Source: SB15 sp964557285 (GTDB lineage: Bacteria; Chloroflexota; Anaerolineae; Aggregatilineales; J027). Taken from it: a DNA stretch of 11,424 nt. Position numbers and translations under genes: made by a program. Positions 8,001-11,424 of the stretch are shown piece after piece. Under the pieces are notes generated by a model, which was given only the letters and a program-made list of their open reading frames with translations, had not been told where the DNA came from and did no database searches. Within the stretch, counting starts at the first letter, position 1, and each line of letters begins with the position of its first letter. The stretch is taken from contig CAZKZS010000148.1 of NCBI GenBank assembly GCA_964557285.1, forward strand, positions 1-11,424. Reading direction: 5' to 3'.

Positions 8001-8104
8001 CTGCCCTGTGGTTAGAACTGCCTGCGCCACCTGCCAACACAGCAGTTTCCCCTGTGATTTTCCAGCGATTGACCAGCCCGTTCCGAAAGACAAAAACGCA
8101 CTAA
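5093..8104 (+). CDS. Unrecognised 1003-residue protein with a C-terminal degenerate kinase C-lobe
   Basis: I do not recognise the family of residues 1-850. No signal peptide or membrane span is seen, so it is probably cytoplasmic. Conserved-looking stretches are FAGPAAVIWGYQNLLKL (135-151), FYVDYALREDTARHANETHGF in two parts with E175, D176, H180, E183 and H185, and RSFVFDQSHIFFDGEWG (459-475). The tail (about 850-985) resembles the C-lobe of a Ser/Thr kinase: an alphaE-like helix, HGNLSPAHI at 877-885 where H-R-D-x-K-P-x-N-I is expected, VTGFG at 895-899 where D-F-G is expected, and DVKKLADIMYHLLTG at 909-923 matching subdomain IX. The catalytic Asp residues and the ATP-binding N-lobe are missing, so it should be inactive. 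The start is uncertain: GGAG at 5074-5077 is 15 nt from the first ATG. The ATGs at 5141 and 5195 are alternatives, and residues 1-34 look atypical. The stop overlaps the convergent TPR gene by 4 nt. Confidence 0.85.
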   Translation: MACEQSIRSRLFLSLKMVQKRYNRIEKGWYRLNFMVESTQARLEKTLLSTHRQLNTLAQSKDILGLSRLSLPEVEQMANQVAHALPAGNVPAMILNGLARLPGRHASQKLVRRDINMLFKGVELALDKAIYSTFFAGPAAVIWGYQNLLKLAGKNPEDAFPEGVWQFYVDYALREDTARHANETHGFDTVLTHHQISLPYADRLTAWVMAAIRCLHHYELYLENEWRERVYIHLLNEVTTGTSFAEKYKGLYRAWELQRPYRRSHTAKPYHSFADYRKELFDLYLKEATKNLPYELRTEWAKRISEAEETDLPAYKKQMSILAYLETGKYGEERIPLRLQDAHIGVIYKGYYYLIPACKPGSIHAPEMHEVRSQIMAILTHQPDTLPAHLTILASIKRSALFQVRETLNPVLKEGLNQLRRAPILLNFDARAADLPLAEIRQAERGCGDHALTVFDTGRSFVFDQSHIFFDGEWGAAFAEIMTNQALSMAVKLREMGMPQPSLTVPKLVHLPFEADETAALRRLPQVTPEASAENHQIRIRSVRVLRHILKKRNDFLALLTVNDLLLLYRAIHAVRYMPDPRIVAELQAMQQEAYTSAAATMALEALASDKYTNPTLLIPVNAMLRSPRDRVCPVSFEVPVTHLNFLELHDRLTASKEQTQEFQRDYFTALAAIAEILHRVKNVAAQGESSSAEVIKLLAHMPPSLQRWLDKVPNYFDVLNDLIKGREVFSNVGAVVPSSTLRRFTTAKDDNDKKTLCWGVITDAEGVVHLSLRDFRPHVSALKAVGRKDMADRLTQDYLDSYARGFKRFVRDLREITLGLPLTLNESAPSTDKSQAETLAQLLTRYAEQGDFMPIPEALRIGKAVAAVLDAAPTAHGNLSPAHIRLTKTGQIEVTGFGNTASKDKLADVKKLADIMYHLLTGIPQPIVAAHEVNPEINRRASQVLSRVYPSAKEFITALENTLREETHPALWLELPAPPANTAVSPVIFQRLTSPFRKTKTH
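5156..5161 (+). promoter_or_regulatory. Perfect TATAAT -10 hexamer inside the 5' end of the 1003-residue reading frame
   Basis: TATAAT at 5156-5161 matches the sigma-70 -10 consensus exactly. It lies 33 nt before the in-frame ATG at 5195, in a locally A+T-rich patch. No good -35 box is present 16-18 nt upstream. If used, transcription would start near 5168 and the protein would have to begin at 5195, shortening it by 34 residues. Confidence 0.3.
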
Positions 8105-10246
8105 CTTACTTTTGCGTATTCAGTGAGTTCCTGGGCTGCCGGGTCTTGAATCATCGTATATAACCGATGGGCTTCCCCATAGTGGCGGCGGGCAGAGTCC
8201 ATCTGATTCTGCTGCTTGTACAGATCGCCCAGTGTCCGCGCTGCGTCTGCCTGCCCTTTTCGGTATCCCATCCGGCGGGCATCATGATAAGCGGTTTCAG
8301 CAAGGGACTGTGCTTCGCCCCTGTTTCCCTGCTGAATCAACAGGGCTGCCAGACGGTTGCGTGTGCGGATTTCATTTTCCTGGTCGCCCATGTTTTCACT
8401 GACCGCCAGCGCTTCTTCATACAGGTTACGCGCTTCTTCCAAACGGCCAGTTGCCGCCAGCGATTCCCCTAAATTTGACTGAAACACTGCTTTCCAGCGC
8501 CAGGACTTCAGCGATTCAACAGCTTGCAGGGCTTCTTCATAAAGCTGGGTGGCCGTATCATAAATTCCCAACCGTGCATAGGCATAGCCCATGTTATTGG
8601 TCTGAATAGCGGTTAGCAGGCTGTCTTTCATCTGTTTGCTGATTTCAAGACTCTTTTTGAACAGGTCAATTGCCCGATGAGCGCGGCCTGTCAGCACATA
8701 AAACCAGGCCAGATTGCCCATCCGAATCCCTTCGCTGCGAACATCGTGCAGTTCTCTGGCAATTTTAATNNNNNNNNNNCTCATTGTAAAACGACTCGGC
8801 GGTTTCCATGTCGCCCAACTGGGTGTATAAATTTGCCGCGTTGGAAAACACCAGCCCACGAGTCACCCGGTCGTCAATCGTATTCAGGAGCATCAGGGCA
8901 TTTTCAAAATCGGTGCGGGCGGCGCTTAAATCTCCCATAATTCGATGAGTATTGCCCAGGTCACACAGGACTCGCGCGGCAGAGGCGGTTTCACCCTGTT
9001 CCTCAAAAATCCGAATGGCCTGCTGCCACAATGTGACAGCTTCTTCACGGTTCTGACGGTCATTTTGCAGGGTTCCCAGCCAGTGAAGGGCTTCTGCTTC
9101 CCGCAGGGGATTTTTCATCTGCTGCGCTAGAAGCAGCGCCTGCTGATAGGCCGCCTCTGCTTCCTCAATCCGGTTCAAGCGCTGCTCAGATTTTCCCAGC
9201 GCGAGCAGAATTTCATCTTTACCCTCAGTTAGAGTCCCATTTTCATAAAAGGAAAGCAGTTCTTTGAGATGTTTTATCGCAGCTTCATGTTCATTTTGAT
9301 TCTGAAAGGCCAGACTCATCTCTCTGAGTGCCAGCGCGATTTTCCGCGGGTCGGTGGTTTCATGGCTGTGCATTAGGGCGCGTTCCGCCTGGATTCTGGC
9401 ATCCGTATATTTTCCTATCTGGCGGTAGGCAATGGATAAATTGAGCGCCAGTTCGATGTAAAAATCTTTGTCACGGTGAGCGATATGACGTGCTAGCGCT
9501 TCCGCAGCCTGATACCGTTCGATGGCCGCATGATAGTTTTCTTCTTCCAGGTCAAGGTTCGCCAGTGCCATCACCCACTGCAAGGCCATGGCTTCGCGTC
9601 CGGTTTGCATGGCAAGGCGCTGGGCGTTTTCCAGATGCCGCCTTCCCATTGCTTTCTGACCGGACTGAATCATCGCCTTGCCCCACCAGCCCAATGCACT
9701 TGCCCCTGCACGAGCATCCCGGGCGCGTTGCGCCGCCGTGACCGCTTCCCTCAGAAGATGCGTCGCATAAGCTGGATTGTCCTGTTCCATGTAAGCACGG
9801 GCTAATTTTTCCTGTGCCAGAATCATCGTCGCGCTGTCCTGGGTGAGCCGTGCTGCGTCCAGCGCCTTTTGATAATAACTTTGTGCCGCATCCCACTGGT
9901 TGCGGACCGCCATAATTTCACCCAGGTTGATGTAGCTGCGGGCGATTAAGACCGGATCATCCAACTGCTGTGCCAGCGCCAGCGCATCGTTAAAAGCGAT
10001 TTCGGCTTCATCATACCGTCTGGCTTTAAACTGTACTGTTCCCTGACCACTGATAAAAAACTGTTGAGCGCGTAAATCTGCTCGCTGCCGTGCCAGCATC
10101 AAGCCACGTTCGTAGGCTGTCAGTGCCTCATCCCACGCCTGACGCTGAACCGCCGCCTGTGCGATATTGATATAGGGCGCGAACTCAGCTGTTTCGTGAG
10201 TATTCTTCACCTGTGAGTCAAAAAGCCGAGAGAAAAAATTCCGCAT
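8101..10246 (-). CDS. TPR-repeat protein (interrupted by an assembly gap)
   Basis: One gene of about 712 codons is made almost entirely of tetratricopeptide repeats. I count about 17 units of ~40 residues, each with the helix-turn-helix pattern N/L-G-x-x-Y/L...G-x-x-x-x-A-x-x-x-Y-x-x-A-L. Clear ones are YINLGEIMAVRNQWDAAQSY, LHWLGTLQNDRQNREEAVTL and NNMGYAYARLGIYDTATQLY. No enzymatic, DNA-binding or membrane domain is visible, so it is a cytoplasmic interaction scaffold; only residues 1-22 lie outside repeats. Ten Ns at 8770-8779 break the frame: FYNE before the gap and IKIARELHD after it are two halves of one TPR helix in different frames. The ATG at 10246 follows an in-frame TGA directly, so it cannot be extended upstream. 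TAG at 8101-8103 overlaps the stop of the convergent 1003-residue gene. Proline dehydrogenase lies 131 nt upstream on the same strand. Confidence 0.9.
8770..8779. other. Assembly gap of ten Ns
   Basis: A run of ten unknown bases lies inside the TPR gene. The reading frames on either side differ by one, so the true gap length must be a multiple of three. A single missing codon (FYNE-x-IKIARELHD) would restore a canonical TPR helix. Confidence 0.97.
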
Positions 10247-10249
10247 TCA

Positions 10250-10278
10250 GAGGAATACCTTAATTTCTATCCTCCTTA
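10250..10278 (-). promoter_or_regulatory. Leader of the TPR gene: strong but distant Shine-Dalgarno that can pair with the start region
   Basis: On the minus strand a perfect TAAGGAGG (10271-10278) lies 24 nt upstream of the ATG, too far for normal initiation. A weaker AAGG near 10258-10261 lies 11 nt from the ATG. GAGGA (10270-10274 on the minus strand) is complementary to TCCTC (10250-10254) just before the start, so the strong site could be folded into a short hairpin. Confidence 0.3.
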
Positions 10279-10350
10279 GTTTAACAGGAACAAAAACAGA
10301 CGGGCAGGCTAAAAAACATTTCTTATCAAAATAAAATGTCCCCCATGAAT

Positions 10351-10372
10351 GGGAGGGAAAATTCTCCCTCCC
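10351..10372 (-). terminator. Hairpin just after proline dehydrogenase, possible terminator
   Basis: A perfect 8-bp stem (GGGAGGGA at 10351-10358 with TCCCTCCC at 10365-10372) closes a 6-nt loop, 5 nt beyond the proline dehydrogenase stop. On the minus strand it is followed by ATTCATGGGGG rather than a clean T-tract. T-rich sequence comes only about a dozen bases later. It may be an inefficient terminator or a 3'-end stabiliser that allows some read-through into the TPR gene. Confidence 0.5.
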
Positions 10373-10377
10373 AACTG

Positions 10378-11295
10378 TTAGCGCTGGAAAACGCTTCTCA
10401 CAAAAAACCACACATTGGCGGGACGTTCGGCCAGCCGCCGCATAAAATAGGGATACCAGGCTTCCCCATACGGCACATACACCCGCATTTTAAATCCTTT
10501 GGCGGCTAAGTCGGCCTGCCGTTCGGTGCGAATCCCATACAACATTTGAAATTCGTAGCGGTCAGGCGAAACCTGGTCGATAAAGGATTCCACCGCGCTA
10601 ATCATCTTTTCGTCGTGGGTTGCAATCGCCAGGTAGGACGTGCCGTTAGCGGATAAAAATTGGCGGGTGAGTTTGATGTAATTGGCGTCCACGTCATTTT
10701 TATCGGGAAAGGCAACTTCTGGCGGTTCAAGATATGCCCCCTTGCACAGACGCACAAACGCGCCTTCGGCAGCTAACTGCTGCATATCGGCTTCACTGCG
10801 GCGCAGATAGGCTTGAATGACCGTGCCAACATTCTCAAAATTGTATTCATCGCGCAGGGTGCGATAAATCCGCAGGGTGGTATCTGTATAAGAACTATCT
10901 TCCATGTCTATCGTGACCTGAATCCCGTCCTGTTTGGCCGTTCCCAGAATATGCCGTAGATTGGTGATACACAGGTCTTCGCTGATGTCGAGGCCGAGGT
11001 GGGTCAGCTTGAGGGAAACACTGGATTGCAATTTTTCCGCATAAATCCGGTGGAGCGCATTCTGGTAGGCATTCACGACCGCCTGGGTATCTTCGGCTTT
11101 TTTCACACTTTCCCCCAAACAGTCCAGCGTCGCCAGAATCCCCCGGTGGTTCAGGTCTTGTACTACCCGAACGGCATCATCCAGCGTTTCTCCGGCCACG
11201 AATCGGCGGGCAACTCGCCGAGCCAGCCGCCAGTTCACAGCGATATTTTTTGCCCATCCTGCCCGCGATAGATAAAGAAGCATTTGGCGCAACAT
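10378..11295 (-). CDS. putB: Monofunctional proline dehydrogenase (FAD)
   Basis: This 305-residue enzyme oxidises L-proline to delta-1-pyrroline-5-carboxylate with FAD, passing electrons to quinone. It is the first step of proline use as carbon, nitrogen and energy source. The length matches short bacterial monofunctional enzymes (about 300-310), not the large PutA fusions. Beta/alpha-barrel motifs appear in order: SVSLKLTHLG (92-101, with the active-site Lys K95), TIDMEDSSYTD (128-138), VIQAYLRRSEAD (159-170), RLCKGAYLEP (182-191), ATHDEKM (225-231), YEFQMLYGIR (247-256), and YFMRRLAERP (283-292) with the substrate-carboxylate arginine pair R286-R287. No P5C dehydrogenase is in the window, so it must be elsewhere. 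The first ATG (11295) has AAAGGA 11 nt upstream; a second ATG 12 nt inside is possible. The symbol is the one used for stand-alone enzymes and is approximate. Confidence 0.95.
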   Translation of the reverse strand: MLRQMLLYLSRAGWAKNIAVNWRLARRVARRFVAGETLDDAVRVVQDLNHRGILATLDCLGESVKKAEDTQAVVNAYQNALHRIYAEKLQSSVSLKLTHLGLDISEDLCITNLRHILGTAKQDGIQVTIDMEDSSYTDTTLRIYRTLRDEYNFENVGTVIQAYLRRSEADMQQLAAEGAFVRLCKGAYLEPPEVAFPDKNDVDANYIKLTRQFLSANGTSYLAIATHDEKMISAVESFIDQVSPDRYEFQMLYGIRTERQADLAAKGFKMRVYVPYGEAWYPYFMRRLAERPANVWFFVRSVFQR

Positions 11296-11325
11296 AGTCG
11301 GTAGAATCCTTTGTGCTTTTTTCTG

Positions 11326-11331
11326 ATTTTA
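11326..11331 (-). promoter_or_regulatory. Possible -10 element for proline dehydrogenase
   Basis: TAAAAT on the minus strand (11326-11331) matches the -10 consensus in five of six bases. It would place transcription start about 24 nt before the ATG. I see no convincing -35 box at the right distance, so this is tentative; an activator would be needed if it is real. Confidence 0.25.
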
Positions 11332-11362
11332 AGTTTTTTCCCATGCAAAATCGAATGATAAA

Positions 11363-11378
11363 TGACACTGGAATGTCA
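11363..11378. promoter_or_regulatory. Inverted repeat TGACA-N6-TGTCA, possible operator
   Basis: TGACA (11363-11367) and TGTCA (11374-11378) are perfect mirror arms spaced as for a dimeric regulator contacting one face of DNA. The repeat ends 2 nt before the -35 box of the right-edge promoter and lies about 70 nt upstream of the proline dehydrogenase start, so one factor could control both directions. Five-base arms are short and may be fortuitous. Confidence 0.35.
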
Positions 11379-11380
11379 CA

Positions 11381-11409
11381 TTGAAACGCTGCGGCGGCTG
11401 TGCTAAAAT
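11381..11409 (+). promoter_or_regulatory. Strong sigma-70-type promoter directed out of the right edge
   Basis: TTGAAA (11381-11386, five of six) is separated by exactly 17 nt from TAAAAT (11404-11409, five of six). An extended -10 TG lies at 11401-11402. Transcription would start near 11416, so the gene it serves lies beyond the window, divergent from proline dehydrogenase. This is the best promoter match in the window. The 129-nt stretch 11296-11424 holds no gene. Confidence 0.65.
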
Positions 11410-11424
11410 GCCCAATTCAATAAC

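Noticed and set aside
8101..8859. Reading frame that could be taken as a separate small TPR gene starting at 8859
   Set aside because: Its first ~25 codons, before the Ns, are an off-frame reading of the upstream TPR repeats; only the part after the gap is real and belongs to the large gene.
9490..9896. Overlapping frames on both strands inside the TPR gene
   Set aside because: The minus-strand TPR frame continues through with regular repeats; the others are rich in P, R, H and S as expected for off-frame reading.
11177..11368. 63-codon minus-strand frame overlapping the start of proline dehydrogenase
   Set aside because: Overlaps the conserved N-terminus of proline dehydrogenase in another frame and has no recognisable content.
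1..11424. CRISPR arrays, tRNA/rRNA genes, transposases, attachment sites
   Set aside because: No regularly spaced repeats, cloverleaf, rRNA-like sequence or transposase/integrase motifs were seen on either strand.

Overview
This is an 11.4 kb scaffold piece with about half G+C, dense protein coding and no RNA genes, mobile elements or CRISPR arrays that I can see. The style points to a bacterium from a metagenome-type assembly. It has stand-alone signalling proteins, a GAF-linked membrane histidine kinase, an AlbA/Schlafen-type ATPase, HEAT and TPR scaffold proteins, and a short monofunctional proline dehydrogenase. I would guess Chloroflexota (Anaerolineae-like), but that is an impression from protein style and was not tested.

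Layout. Positions 1-4194 (+ strand) are a tight signalling run: the tail of a histidine kinase, a single-domain response regulator, an AlbA_2/GHKL-type ATPase with a C-terminal winged helix, and a 778-residue membrane histidine kinase with a GAF domain. Gaps between genes are 3, 9 and 10 nt, so it is very probably one operon. Convergent to it, 8 nt away, is a 252-residue HEAT-repeat protein (4203-4961, minus strand). A 131-nt divergent promoter region follows, then a 1003-residue protein (5093-8104, +) that I do not recognise. Its last ~130 residues look like the C-lobe of a eukaryotic-type Ser/Thr kinase that has lost its catalytic residues. Its stop overlaps by 4 nt the stop of a convergent gene of about 712 codons built of some 17 TPR repeats (8101-10246, minus). 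That gene is split into two frames only because a 10-N assembly gap sits inside it. Upstream on the same strand is proline dehydrogenase (10378-11295). A strong-looking sigma-70-type promoter (11381-11409, +) points out of the right edge.

How the genes may work together. The left operon senses a signal (GAF and membrane input), relays it by phosphotransfer, and carries a putative nucleic-acid-linked ATPase. The centre is protein-interaction hardware (HEAT, TPR and a pseudokinase-tailed protein), with a tail-to-tail overlap between the pseudokinase and TPR genes. No known defence, biosynthetic or secretion system is recognisable. Proline dehydrogenase is a metabolic gene with no clear link to the rest. 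The most novel item is the 1003-residue protein.
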